Origin: Tolypocladium sp. Sup5 PDA-1
Taxonomy: Eukaryota; Ascomycota; Sordariomycetes; Hypocreales; Ophiocordycipitaceae
DNA: 64,000 bases
Direction: 5' to 3'
Assembly: GCA_000750105.3 (NCBI GenBank)
Contig: JPHH03000026.1
Coordinates: 186,001 to 250,000, forward strand
Positions 34,191 through 45,358 of the stretch are shown here, in pieces. Made by a program: the position numbers and the translations under genes. The notes below the pieces were generated by a model. The model was not told where the DNA came from and did no database searches. It saw nothing but the letters and a program-made list of their open reading frames with translations. Within the stretch, counting starts at the first letter, position 1; each line of letters begins with the position of its first letter.

Positions 34191-34712
34191 GAGCACGCTG
34201 CGCGAATTGCGAGGTGAGAGAGGTCGGGTGTGTTGGCGAGATGTGAGGTGCGAACTCAAGATCTGGGGCTCTGCGGGAGATGGACCCTGCAGAAATAGAC
34301 GCCTCTCTGAGCCACTGTGGGTTAGCGGGCCGTAGCGCCGTTAGTGACAGAACAAGAACAAGGAACCTTCAATTACAGCGATAAGGAGCGGCAGCATATA
34401 AAAGAAGTCCTGGGCATAAAGGGTCTGCATGCTAATACCAGAAACTTCAACGACTAATGAGTGTAATGCAGTTTTTTCTTCCTTCAACGCCGTTTCGGGC
34501 GTCACGTGCTGTGGAATAGCTACATGATATGCCTAAAATCTCCAGCTCCTCTGCACATCTTCAGGTTAACCCCTTCCTCTGAAGTTGCTTCTTGCTGGCT
34601 AGGTAAAGTTTGATTCGGGCCTCCCGAGGCTATGGCATTCTTCCAGGCCCCGTCAAATATTCTGGTCCAACTCTCGGGAACCCCACAATGTACAGCGGCT
34701 TCCGACTGATAC
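34191..34712. other. Intergenic region, IMP2 promoter and eIF2-alpha 3' region
   Basis: These 522 bases lie between two minus-strand genes. The part near 34320-34460 is AT-richer and could hold the IMP2 promoter. No other gene is seen. Confidence 0.6.
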
Positions 34713-35848
34713 TTAGATCGTCTCGGGAATGTTGTCGTCGCTGTCGCTCACACTCTCGTCACCGCTGACCTCGGCGTTCTCGCGCTCCCTCTTCTCCATC
34801 AATGCTTGCAGCTCAGCGTCATCGCTCTCCGTCACGGCCTTGGGCTCCATCTTGACAGTCAAGTTACCACCGGCTCCCTGGATGCTCTTTCGGATATCGG
34901 TAATCGCTTCCTGTAGACGGGTAATGCCCAGGTTCTTGTCCAGGCAGGTGCTGGTAAGCACGTACAGAGGCGGGGACACGAGCTTGACCTTGACCTCGGT
35001 ACCGTTCTCGCCCTCGGCCGCGTTGCCCGCCTCGGCGGTTCGCAGCGCGGTCTTGACCGCATCGATGCCCTCGTAGCCAAAGCAGGTGACTTCGATGTCG
35101 GCGCGGACCTTGGTTTTTTGCGGGGTAAGGCGCTTGCTGATGTACAGCTTCAGCTCGTCGGCGACGGGCTGGCTGGGGAAGGTGATGTCGTTCCACACCT
35201 CCGGGTTGCTGGTCCTGTGTCAGTAGACTGCACAATAGATAAACAGGCGCAAGTCACCTACGTGATGGACAGCTTGAAAGCGTCAATGGCGTGGCCGAAC
35301 TTTCGGTTAAGCGGCCAGGCGAGCGTCTCGTAAAGAGTCTCGATGGGGGTCTGCGTCTTCTCGGCGACGTGTCGCATGATCAGGTGGACCGTCTTGCTCT
35401 TGTTGTATCGCTCCTCGCACTTAACCATGTCCTCGGGCGACACTCGTCGTTTTGAAAGATCGATATATCCTGTCGGCGCCGTGTTAGCCTCCCACACAGC
35501 AAGCCGCCCCACGTGATTAGGTAGCAAGGAGCAAACAACACGCACCCTTCTCCTTGTCAACTCGAAGCACGACGACGACCTCATTGCGCCCGACTCTAAT
35601 GAGCTTCTGGATAGATCGGATACGTCTTCGCGAAAGTTCGGAGAGGAGGATCATGCCGTCGATGTTGTCGTACTCGAGAAGCTTGACGTAGGCACCCATC
35701 TCGGCGATCTGTACGCAGCGTCAGCCGAGCCCAGTTCGTATTCGGCATATCGATATGGATGGTGACGAACCTGCTTCACATTGACCATGACGAAGCTATC
35801 AATCTCCGGGTACTTCTCCTCGTAGAAACGGCAGTTTGTTAACGACAT
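34713..35848 (-). CDS. SUI2: Translation initiation factor eIF2 subunit alpha
   Basis: Four exons (35771-35848, 35546-35708, 35262-35469, 34713-35214) encode 316 residues; the introns are 62, 76 and 47 nt. eIF2-alpha is the regulatory subunit of the GTPase complex that brings initiator tRNA to the ribosome. The S1 domain starts CRFYEEKYPEIDSFVMVNV. The regulated phosphorylation site is intact: S52 counting Met (conventional Ser51) in LLSELSRRRIRSI. The helical domain (SKTVHLIMRHVA, ETLAWPLNRKFGHAIDAFK) and the C-terminal alpha/beta domain follow. The acidic tail ends SDSDDNIPETI. The 47-nt third intron (GTAGGT to CACAG) is the shortest one placed in this window. The gene is divergent from BUB3. 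Confidence 0.94.
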
Positions 35849-36273
35849 CTTGGCGGTGTTGTCGCGGAATCGGAGGTTCGGTCGGTATAGAGGAAGTTTG
35901 AGGTGGGGTCGGTTCCCGAGTCGTCTCTCCGCACGCGATAGCCTGGATTCGGTTCTGCTGCGATTCGTTTGCGTTCAAACTATAGGTACAACAGATCTGG
36001 CGTCGTGGTACTGGTAGCTGTGTCGTACGTTACGTCGCAATCGAGGCTGTTCTGGTTGAGTTGAGGAGAACAAAGAGTCATAATTTTGACATTTTGCGCT
36101 GTAGCGATGATGGTGGGGTGTGGCGGGGTGTGGCTAGTTTCCGGGAGCGGTCGGTGGCGGCAGAATTCGCCCCAGCTCGACAGAGGCTCAAGCTGGCTCC
36201 ACGTGACTGGCCAGGTCCGAAGTAAACAACTGCAGCATCATCAACCACAGTCGGCCGCGACAGCAATTCGGCC
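35849..36273. promoter_or_regulatory. Divergent promoter region, eIF2-alpha / BUB3
   Basis: Only 425 bases separate the two start codons, so both promoters and leaders must share this space. No TATA box stands out. Confidence 0.55.
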
Positions 36274-37501
36274 ATGGCTCCAGGTAAGAACATTTGTTGA
36301 TTGCTGTACTCTTCTCTTTGCGAGATGTATACTGACGGTGCATCTGCGGCAGCAACACAATACGAGCTTTCCCCGTCCCCGGGCGACGCAGTATCTGCGA
36401 TTGTCTTCGCGCCGACTTCCCCAACCAAGCTGCTTGTCTCCTCCTGGGACAAGAAAGTGTACTGCTACGATATCGCGAGCGGCCCGGGTGAGACTAACCT
36501 GACGAATACGTATGAGCACCGCGCTCCAGTACTGGACGTCTGCTTTGGCGCCGACGACAATGAGGCATTCACTGCTGGCATGGACTGGGGAGTCAACAGG
36601 TACCACCACCCCCTAGACGTCGCGCCCCTTGACCACCAATTCTGATTGATAAAACCAGGATAAACCTTGAGAGCGGCGAAAAGACTCTTCTGAGCAAGCA
36701 TGAGGCGCCAGTGCGATGTGTTGTCTACAGCCCTGAGCATGGTAAGCTCTCCTGGCCCCGAACACTCGTCGCTCCTACTGACGTGACGTAACAGGCATCC
36801 TTGTTTCCGCCTCGTGGGACTGCAGCTTGAACATCCACAACCTCAAAGACCCCTCCAGCGAAACGATAAAGATCCCCCTTCCAGGGAAGCCGCACGCCCT
36901 CGCCGCCAGCCCGTCCAAGGTCGTCGTCGCAATGACTGGCCGTATCATCAATATCTACGACCTCGACGCCATGAAGGAACTGTTTGCATCCGGCGGCAAG
37001 GAGCTGAAGCCGTGGCAACAGCGGGAGTCCTCGCTGCGGTTCCTCACTCGCGCCGTCGCCTGCATGCCCAACGACGCCGGCTATGCTACTAGCAGTATCG
37101 AAGGCCGAGTTGCCGTGGAGTGGTTCGAGGACACCGCCGAATCGCAGGCTCGAAAGTTCGCATTCAAGTGTCACAGACAAGCTGCGCCGGACGGTGACGG
37201 AGATGTCGTTTATCCGGTCAATGCGCTGGCGTTCCATGCCGTGCACGGCACGTTTGCTTCTGGAGGTGGCGACGGCACCGTTGCTCTGTGGGATGCCGTG
37301 GCCAAGCGAAGACTGAAGCAGTACCAGAAATTTCCCAACAGTGTCGCGGCGCTGTCCTTCTCCAATGACGGAAAGTACCTGGCCATCGGCGTGTGTCCCG
37401 GTTTCGAGACAGGCCAGGACGATTACACTGGAGCCGGCCAAACCGCAGTCCTGATTCGAGAGCTGGGAGACAACGAGGCAAAGGGAAAAGCCGCCAAGTA
37501 A
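36274..37501 (+). CDS. BUB3: Spindle assembly checkpoint WD40 protein Bub3
   Basis: Four exons (36274-36283, 36353-36599, 36659-36741, 36795-37501) encode 348 residues; the introns are 69, 59 and 53 nt. Bub3 binds kinetochore MELT motifs and recruits Bub1 and BubR1/Mad3. The first exon codes only MAP plus one base and splices to ATQYELSPSPGDAVSAI. WD repeats are seen from VFAPTSPTKLLVSSWDKKV, through TAGMDWGVNRINLESGEK and GILVSASWDCSLNIHNL, to FASGGGDGTVALWDA. The family-typical SSIEGRVAVEWFED and KCHRQ segments are present. A short Lys-rich tail follows. The length and repeat number match a single seven-bladed propeller. Confidence 0.94.
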
Positions 37502-37685
37502 TGGGCGTGTTGTGTTTGAGGGCGGTTGATTCCCTATGGGCGTTCGGGTAGGAACGGGACTATTGTATTACTGAAAGGTTATGTGGCAGTTCGAGGGGAA
37601 AAGTTGGCTTGTAGATACCCCGACTATGAACTAGATCTCGACGATCATGCAGAGAATCCTGCGTGATGAAATACTTTGTACATCT

Positions 37686-39028
37686 TCAAGATGCGTCGCT
37701 CCCCGTCAAATTATTGCGGCGCCGGCTGAACTTGTTTCGATGACGCGCGGCCTTCCTCAGAAGCCACCTGTGAAACTCCTCGTCACTCCCTTCTTCCTTG
37801 ATTTCGCATGGCTCCTCTTCTTCGCATGCTGCTCCTGCCACTGCTCCAGACGCTGAAAACTCCATCTCGCGGGCTTCATTTTGTGTACCCAAGGATGGGC
37901 TGGCCGTAGCTTGACGGCTGGGGCTGATGGGTGCGGGCGTCGCTGACCTCGGTGAGGTAGAGTCTTCATGTCGCTGTCGTTTGGCCATTATTTTAGGAGA
38001 CCCAAGTGAGGTTTCTCGGCCTTCGAACCCATCGCGGCATTGAAACGACAGGCTCTCGGGGGGCCACGGGGTCCTCGACTCTGGCAACATGTAGTCCCTA
38101 ATGCGGACTCCGTCCCGAAAGGTGTATCTGCCAACCGTTTCGATATTTCGCGGGGCATTTCGCGGAACGCTCTTCAGCTTCTTCGCTGGTATCTTTGGAG
38201 TAGTCTTTGACCGTTTTCGTTGCGCAGAGCGGGTGCTTGACGTGCGGGTACGTTGCTCCGACTCTGTATGATCTTGTAAGCGCTACGTTCTGAGTCGCAC
38301 GGACTGAGACTCCCATGTACCTTCATCGCAGTGGGTATTAGCAGGCAAGGGAGAGTCGCTGGGCTTCCTTCTGAATCGCTTTCGTGCGGCAACGCCGTTT
38401 TGTCTTGCTACGCCCCGAGTGTCCGTAGAGTCGGTCTCACTGGAGATTTCAGCGCCATCTTGCTGTTGGCATGCAGCCACTTCATCGTTCAACAGATCGG
38501 GTAGTTGAGTGGCTAGTATTCTGAAAGATGTCAGACTACACCACGGCCTGTCAAGGGAGCACGGTAGTCGAACACGTCAAGATGTTTGAACTCATCTGGT
38601 GTCATAGGCACAATGTCCCGCTCCGGGTCCTCTTCACTCTCCTGAGAGTCTGTGCCATTGCTGCTTTCGTCCTCGTCAGGAGGGTTGAGTTCGAGACATG
38701 GCATACTTCTTGCACGACCGCCTTTTGGGGAAGTGCGCGGTGCCTCCAGTACGTTTGTGCATGTTGTAGTAGAGCGGCGCAGCTTCATTCTCAGGTGGTG
38801 ACGTCCAAGAACATCAGGTATAGAGCAGGTCGAGTACCAGAGTCCCGCAACTGTCACAATGAAAATTTGACCGTCTTGAAGAATTAAGCTGGGAATGAAA
38901 AAGCAATGAAGCCGGGTGCTCTTTCGACAGGAACGCTCGCGGCTCTTGCCTTGCGAGGTCACGAACACGCGCGCCTGCCGTTCTGACGACAAGACGGCCA
39001 TGACGTCGTCGGGCGCACAGAAAGGCAT
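37686..39028 (-). CDS. Uncharacterised acidic/basic disordered protein
   Basis: A three-exon model (38563-39028, 38321-38512, 37686-38272) encodes 414 residues; the introns are 50 and 48 nt. I do not recognise the family. The first 100 residues may be folded (DDVMAVLSSERQARVFVTSQ, QDGQIFIVTVAGLWYSTC). The rest is low-complexity: an acidic stretch (PPDEDESSNGTDSQESEEDP), a basic Lys/Arg/Thr stretch (KTTPKIPAKKLKSVPRN), a short motif VGRYTFRDGVRIRDYM and an acidic C-terminus ending in a basic patch. The composition suggests a nuclear, chromatin-related protein, but this is only inference. The splice sites were chosen because they keep one acidic frame; the first intron in particular has competing acceptors. 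It converges with BUB3. Confidence 0.5.
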
Positions 39029-39658
39029 CTCCAGGCCTCGGGAGATACATCTGGCCAGAATTCAGATGCTAGAGCGACGTATTAATGGCCGAGCGGCCCC
39101 AGAATGGCACAAGGTGTTTGACTGCTCGTATCAACTTCGCAATGGTGCCGCGTGAAGACTACATGCAAGAGTCTGGAGCTGCAAAAAAACTGGACAGAGG
39201 CCGAAGGACAACACTAGTTGCTTCATGTTACTTGAACTCGAGGCTCTTGGCAATGCGGCATCCATTGAGCCAAGATTGTCGTCAAGTTAAGATGCTGACA
39301 GGATGCGCCTGATTGCCCGTCCTCCAATGGATGACCCATAGATTATATCCGCCGCTAAGGCAAGGAACCCTGTACTTCGATACTACGATCACAGTTCATT
39401 GAAAATGTAACAACTACATTGAAAGGCCTTCTGAATAGAAACGAAAGGTGCTACCTCAAGCAATAGCATCGTTTCACCTATGACTCTTCGAGACAGTTGC
39501 GAAAACACAGCCCAAGACACCAGTTTCGAGGACCAAAAGTGAGTAGAGACAAATTACCACCTATTTCTTCCATGATATATCCTGTTTCCATTCTCCCAAG
39601 TCTGCGGGAGGAATCGGTCAGGGAGCCAACGCCAGCAATACGTCTTGAAGTGGGCACC
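39029..39658. other. Intergenic region
   Basis: These 630 bases hold the promoter of the acidic protein gene and the 3' region of the aldo-keto reductase gene. The part at 39330-39560 is AT-rich. No other gene is supported. Confidence 0.6.
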
Positions 39659-41143
39659 CTACTCCCCCCCCTTGTGCGGCGTGATAGGCTAGACACACAA
39701 TTAAGTTAGCACATCTTCAGTCGTGTGTAGCCACTAACAAGGGCTTCCTACCTGGTTGTCCTTGACATAGTCAAAGGTTGCGGCCGTGTTCAGTAGCCAG
39801 ACCTTCTGTGAGGCATCGGGAACGCCACCAGCCCACAAGAAGTTGTGCGGGAATCCCAAGTCAAAAGGCACTGCACCCTCGATCTCCTTGATGTCCTCAT
39901 CGCTCAGCTGAATCGTGAGGGCCTCGATATTACCTTTGAGATGCTCAACCTTGCGGCCGCCGACAATGGGGAACACGTAGGGAGTCTTGTGCATCACGTA
40001 GGCCAGTGCAATGCTAGTGATGGCCGTGTTCTTGCGTTTAGCGATCGCCTCCAGGGCTTGACTGGCCTTTATGTCGATCTCCGGGTAATCCGTTTGGCGG
40101 CCTTCAGCGGCCTGGCGCTGCTCCTCGGACTTGAACTTGCCTCCACCGAGAGCGCCCCAGGGGCAGATGCCCATGCCCTCGGCCTTGCACATGGGGATGA
40201 TGTCGCGCTCGAAATCACGAGAGGCGGCAGACCAGCGACCCTGGTAGACGGAGAACTGACGGAGGCCGTTGTTGCGAGCGTACTCGTTCGCTTTGCTACA
40301 CACAAGTGTCAGAGCCGAGTGGTTTGTTTGTGCGAGGAGTCCGCTCATACCTGACAACCCACGCAGGTGTGTCGCTGATGCCCAAGTACAGGACCTTGCC
40401 GCTGGTAACAAGGTGGTTCAAGGACTGCATCAGCTCGGGGATGGAGGTGCTGTAGTCCCACCAATGGACGTAGAGCAGGTCGATGTAGTCGGTCTGCAGC
40501 TTCCGCAAGCTGGCATTAACAGAGGTCGCTAGACTCTTGGTGCCATTTCCGGTGAAGTTTGCCATGATCTCGGGGTGGTTGGGGCCAGCCGTGTAGTTGG
40601 TGGTGAACTTGGTGGCGATGACTACATGCCGAGTACTGTTAGGCTCTGCGGTATATGGCTGCGGTCAAGGGGTTGACAAACCCATCTGTTCACGATTGCC
40701 GCGCTTCTTCATCCACTCGCCGATCCATTGCTCCGACTCTCCGAATTGGTAGTTGTTGGCAGTGTCAATGAAGTTTCCTGTTGCTGTGTGTGAGCTGCAT
40801 GTCACCGAGGTGGAGGCGGAATGTGCCAAACGAACCTCCCTGGCACAAGTGTCAGCACTCTCATACACGGCTGATCATGTCTATGAGTTCAACTCACCTG
40901 CTCGAAGAAAAAGTCAAGGATGCCTTCTGTAGTAGACTGGTCACAAGCTCCCATGTAGTCGGCCCTGTCTTAAAGTCAGCGTCTGCCATACTTGTAGATG
41001 ATGGGGGCGACTCACCATGCATTGCCAAAGTTCATGGCACCGAGACACAGCGGGCTCACTCGGATAGATGCAGAAGGCGAAAGAAGGCGGTACCGAGCCA
41101 AGGGCGACTTGGCAGGCGGCGCCATGGGCAGGGCGGTGTTCAT
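39659..41143 (-). CDS. Aldo-keto reductase, aryl-alcohol dehydrogenase (AAD) type, with a 4-nt exon
   Basis: Seven exons (41016-41143, 40898-40964, 40836-40839, 40682-40777, 40351-40621, 39752-40295, 39659-39688) encode 379 residues; the introns are 51-63 nt. The enzyme is an NADPH-dependent oxidoreductase of the AKR9-like group, which includes aryl-alcohol dehydrogenases and norsolorinic-acid-reductase relatives; the substrate is unknown. The catalytic tetrad is D71, Y76, K103 and H151 (FIDTANNY, VIATKF, LLYVHWWDY). The cofactor-binding end (FPIVGGRKVEHLKGNIEAL) is present. The third exon is only GGAG; without it the frame breaks between FFFEQ and GNFID. The last intron has a TGCTAAC branch site and gives the C-terminus QPITPHKGGE. 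An NADPH role is inferred from family. Confidence 0.88.
40836..40839 (-). other. 4-nt micro-exon of the aldo-keto reductase gene
   Basis: The bases GGAG lie between two 58-nt introns (40840-40897, GTGAGT to CCAG; 40778-40835, GTTCGT to ACAG). They encode Gly66 and the first base of Gly67 in the conserved EQGGNFIDTANNY segment. No single-intron alternative that I could find keeps this segment in frame. Confidence 0.75.
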
Positions 41144-41275
41144 GATGGGCGAGTGCTCACGCGAGGGTGCTTTTCTGGGGAGAAGGGGAGAGCTAACAGG
41201 GTAGGAGGATATGAATTACAAGAGGATTGATGCTTGGGAGAAGCAAGCGAGGAAGAGCTAAGATGAAGAAAGGTC

Positions 41276-41284
41276 TATTATATA
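41276..41284 (-). promoter_or_regulatory. Likely TATA box of the aldo-keto reductase gene
   Basis: The minus-strand sequence TATATAATA sits about 135 bases upstream of the start codon at 41143, a usual distance for a TATA element plus leader. Confidence 0.5.
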
Positions 41285-42469
41285 GCTAGTCGCTCTTGCC
41301 GCCATTCTTGAGCGGCAGAGCAGTGTCTTGTTCGTTGGCGAACCTGCGGACGCCGCCTCGCCAAACGGTAGGCAGGTACAAGTGCACTGAGCAAACATTG
41401 GGCAGAGGAGATGCCATCGACTCTGCGATTGACCATGTACCAACGGAACACGCCGTCTGGAACCCCAAATGAAATTTCCCCCATCCGCCATCTGGCCGAG
41501 ACGACGTGAAGATGATATCATGCACCTCCATCGCAAGTCCGCTAAGGAGTCTTCTGGCGCCCTAAGTCCGTGGTGGCAGAGACGCCCAGCTGGCTCTAAG
41601 TCCGGCTCAAACACCGGCCCTCCGCATTAGGGCCAACTTTAGCTTTCACTGTTGCGGACATGTTCTTGAGGGAGAATCCTATGCAGACAGGTTGATGGCT
41701 GTTTCGTCCAAAGTTTGCTTGGTAATCTGAGCTGTCCGCAGCCGAGTCGTGAGGGTCAACAAGGGAATTGTAATCCAGGTCGCTGGTCGAATGGGAGACG
41801 CCCCGCATCGGTTGATCTTCAGGTCCGCCGCTGGACAGCCTGAAAAGCCCGAGTGTTTTCGGGGTCGACTAATATGATGGGTTATGGCAATTGCCCTTGC
41901 CCTGTCCTCTTCCTCCATTACCTCAATCCAAGGTCTTTCGAGGACGCACGATTCAGTCTCAAGGAATGATGGGATTCGGGGCACCAAGAACGTCTCTGAT
42001 CATTTTGCGGAAGCCTTGTCATAGCCGTTGGTGTTTGGAAAGGTGCAATCAACAGCTTTCGTTTATCGAAACCACTCGGGCATCTCATCACCAACGAGTT
42101 GATGGTGAGATCAGAGCTGTTTCCCTGCTGGGACGTTTGCCCCTGTTCATCCGTACCTACATATGACGGTTAGAGTGGATGCCCATGGCCCGGGCGAGTT
42201 ATGTATTCGTACCCGCACTCCAACCCGATAGGCAGGTAGGAGAGCACGTATGTAGTTCGTAGACCGTATTATTTCTGTCGCATTACGGAGATGAAGCCGA
42301 TGGCCAAGTATCGTAATAGGCATCCAGCCTCTCAGGCACTCGACGTCATGGTAAATCTAGGTGGAGGGCGCATTGTGCCTGTATTGAGCTGATGCCCTGT
42401 TGGTGTCGTGGCATGGGCAAGTTGGTGGCCTGATGTGGTACGTACCGCCTCCCAAGCTCTTCCGAACTC
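41285..42469. other. Intergenic region upstream of the aldo-keto reductase and helical-repeat genes
   Basis: This lies between two outward-facing genes. It contains several short AT-rich and TAC/GTA-rich stretches. No further gene is supported. Confidence 0.55.
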
Positions 42470-45358
42470 TTGCCGAACCTGGATCCTCCTGCACCTCCAT
42501 CCCATCGCTGTAGAAATCTTTCGACATCGCATCCCTCAATCATCAATCGACGGGAAGTTGCAGCGCCCAACGCCCCGATCATCAGTACAGGCCGCTCCGA
42601 ATCATCAGGTCAGGGGGCATTGCAACAATGGGCTCTCGACATGGCGTCGCCAAATCCTGTCCCCTCTAGGGCAGCGCTCAATGCCCTTCGAGGTGTTATC
42701 CTGACCACGTCCTGCTCCGTCATCCTCCTGGCCGAAGAACGAAGACGCCGACTCAAGATTGCGCGTGCAGCGATCGACAATGCGCGGAAGCTGCATACTG
42801 TCAGGAGCAATCGCGGCCCGATTGCGCTGACCGATAGCCTCGGATCATGGGAGGCCCGGTTTCCAGACGTTGGAGATGAGGTGCTATCCATGTCATCTCT
42901 ACCACGTCCGAGAACGTCGACTCGCCGCCGTCGCCGCAACGCGCAAACAAACCCGACGCCTCCGAATACCGAAATACACACACACAATCATAGTCCTGCT
43001 CAGCCAGCACGAGCGGCCGAGGGGCGCACTTCAACCGCCGGATCGGCCAATAGGTTGGAATTGCACTCACTCGTTCCGGAGATGATACACCTAGAAGCTC
43101 TCAAGCTCTTGCCTTCGAACACACTGCTCAAGCGTCGCAATCTCGAGTGGAAGCCGCCGACAGCATTTGTCACGCCTAATGCGCCCAGCAGTGCCCAATC
43201 GACAAGACGAAGTACGCACCCAAACGAAGCCAACGATACGCCCATCAAGCTAGATTGGTCGGAAGCGCAGCCTCACGATACGAGCTCGAGATCCGTTAAT
43301 AAGCATGCAACTGTTGAGAGTCCAGACGCGGTAGAGACGGCCCGGCAATACCTTGCTCGATTGACGCAAAACGGATCGCCTCCTCGGCCGTTCTATGATG
43401 AAGCACTAGCGGCGCTAGAGCGACTGCTAGAAGATCTAGAATCGCATCGGGTTGATCAAGCAGGCGTTTCCCAGAGAATTGAATTGGCGACTTCCATCCT
43501 CCAGAGGCTCGGAACGTTCGGGTTACCGTTGCCCAAGGCTGCTAAGCTTCTCAGGTGCAAAGGGATAAAGCTGCTGGGGATGGCACTCGATTCTGACCAA
43601 GTCAAGGCGACTGCCGTTCTTGCTGCTCTGCTGCCCTTGTGCAAAGATCCCCTCAAGGCCATCGTGCCATTCATCCAGTTCACGCAAGCAGACGGGTCCA
43701 ACAAGCACATGGGCCAAGCACTCGAACTCTTCTCAGACCCCACAAGATCACCGCTGTGGATGCGTGGCATGCTGGTCTATCGCATACTCGCACGATATGG
43801 AAGGTCGCAGGAAAACTTCCAAGACACCAAGCAGCTCTACCGGGCAATGCAAGTCGCTGGCTTGTTCCAAAAATTCGATATTCCCATCGCCACGGAATAC
43901 AAGATCCGGCGATTGATGGTTTTGACGGCTGTCGACAAGGGCGATGACGCTTTCGCTCAAAGGGAGATGCAGGCTATCCAGAAGCTGGAACCAAATGCCA
44001 GCAAGTTCGACATGAAACTGCAGAGCAAGCTTGTGGTCAGAGATGCCACGCTAGGGCAGTGGGAATCTGTCCATGCGCACATCGATGTGCTCAAGCATGT
44101 TGCCGACGTTGGTTGCATTGAGTTCCAGGGCATGTTGTCCAAGGTAACGGACGTTTTCGCTCAGAGTCACTCGCCCGAGGAGCTTGAAACGTGTCTGCGC
44201 AGCCTTGTTGCAGAATATCAAATGAAGCTCAAGTACCGATGGGTGTACCTCGTTTTGGACGGGTATGCCAGTCGCCACCAGGCTGACTCGGTGTTTTCGT
44301 GGCTGCGGTTTTGCAGCGACAGCGGCTTGTGCCTGGACGACGCCTTTGTTCAAAGATTCTATTCCAGGTGCCGCAAGTACTGGAGCTTTTCCGACAAGAG
44401 CATCTCCAACCTACAAAGGAGCTTACAGGCACCCTCACCATTCAACGCAGGGGTTGGTGCCGATAACGTCGACCCTGTTGGTGCGTCACAGTTGAGGAAC
44501 CAGTGGTCAAAGGCAAAGAAGGATTCTCCAGCAGCATCTTCGGCAAGAACCAACGGTACGAATGTCTCGACATTCTCTGCTCACAGCCTGCGACTTGCAG
44601 TCGTGGAACAGCTCAGGTCAAAGGGCACTCAAGTTGACGGTGCCATTGCCCTGGTTGAATCAGCTCACGAGCAGGGACAGGACGTCAGTGAGGCGTTGAC
44701 GCCGCTACTGCTGGCGCGGCTTGAAAGGGGAGACGACCCGAACTACCTGATCGACGAGGCGCTGCGGATGGGAGCCCGCATCCACGACAGCGCATATAAC
44801 AAAGCGGCACAGGCGCTGTCAGCCATGGGTAACCTACGAGCGGCAGCAGAAATGTGCGAGGTTGCAGCGAGAGAGAACGCCAACGGGGAGCTGCTTTACA
44901 ACGAGTACAACTTCGCCAATCTCGTGTTTGCGTACACGGGCTCGGCACGCTATACGGCGCTGCAGGCGGTGCTATCTAGGTTCACGTCCGAGGAGCAATG
45001 GTGGTGTGGCAGTCGCACGTGCAAGGAGAGCGTCAAGCTTGCCATGAAGACGGCAGCGATGCGGACGGTTGTTCATACCCAGGAGAAAGTGTCGCACCGG
45101 CAGGCTTTGGATAAGCTGGACGAGGCCCTGATGCACGTCAAAAAGTGCCGCTCCAACAGGGATCACCGACGGGCGGTAACGGAAGCATTCGTACGCGTCA
45201 TCAAGACTCCATCAAAAGCTGAGACACGCGGGGCGGTCGTTCAGAAAGGTGCTCGCGGCGGCAGGGCCCTTGTCGACCGGCCGTCGCGGGAACAGAAGAC
45301 CGAGTCGCGGCAGCCAGTGGCCCGCCCGATGTTGGCAGTGGCGGCTGGGGGAGGCTGA
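42470..45358 (+). CDS. Large alpha-helical repeat protein, PPR/TPR-like, unknown function
   Basis: A single exon encodes 962 residues from 42470, or 905 from the ATG at 42641. I do not recognise a named family. Residues 60-300 are basic and disordered, with an Arg-rich patch (TSTRRRRRN). From about 310 to 900 the sequence is almost all amphipathic helices with weakly repeated 35-residue spacing. Examples are WMRGMLVYRILARYGRSQEN, YRWVYLVLDGYASRHQADSV and DSAYNKAAQALSAMGNLRAA. This fits a PPR-like solenoid, often an organelle RNA-binding protein in fungi. The basic N-terminus after 42641 (ALNALRGVILTTSCSVILLA) could be a mitochondrial signal or membrane segment. The C-terminus is Arg/Gly-rich. 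The function is inferred only. Confidence 0.7.
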   Translation: MPNLDPPAPPSHRCRNLSTSHPSIINRREVAAPNAPIISTGRSESSGQGALQQWALDMASPNPVPSRAALNALRGVILTTSCSVILLAEERRRRLKIARAAIDNARKLHTVRSNRGPIALTDSLGSWEARFPDVGDEVLSMSSLPRPRTSTRRRRRNAQTNPTPPNTEIHTHNHSPAQPARAAEGRTSTAGSANRLELHSLVPEMIHLEALKLLPSNTLLKRRNLEWKPPTAFVTPNAPSSAQSTRRSTHPNEANDTPIKLDWSEAQPHDTSSRSVNKHATVESPDAVETARQYLARLTQNGSPPRPFYDEALAALERLLEDLESHRVDQAGVSQRIELATSILQRLGTFGLPLPKAAKLLRCKGIKLLGMALDSDQVKATAVLAALLPLCKDPLKAIVPFIQFTQADGSNKHMGQALELFSDPTRSPLWMRGMLVYRILARYGRSQENFQDTKQLYRAMQVAGLFQKFDIPIATEYKIRRLMVLTAVDKGDDAFAQREMQAIQKLEPNASKFDMKLQSKLVVRDATLGQWESVHAHIDVLKHVADVGCIEFQGMLSKVTDVFAQSHSPEELETCLRSLVAEYQMKLKYRWVYLVLDGYASRHQADSVFSWLRFCSDSGLCLDDAFVQRFYSRCRKYWSFSDKSISNLQRSLQAPSPFNAGVGADNVDPVGASQLRNQWSKAKKDSPAASSARTNGTNVSTFSAHSLRLAVVEQLRSKGTQVDGAIALVESAHEQGQDVSEALTPLLLARLERGDDPNYLIDEALRMGARIHDSAYNKAAQALSAMGNLRAAAEMCEVAARENANGELLYNEYNFANLVFAYTGSARYTALQAVLSRFTSEEQWWCGSRTCKESVKLAMKTAAMRTVVHTQEKVSHRQALDKLDEALMHVKKCRSNRDHRRAVTEAFVRVIKTPSKAETRGAVVQKGARGGRALVDRPSREQKTESRQPVARPMLAVAAGGG

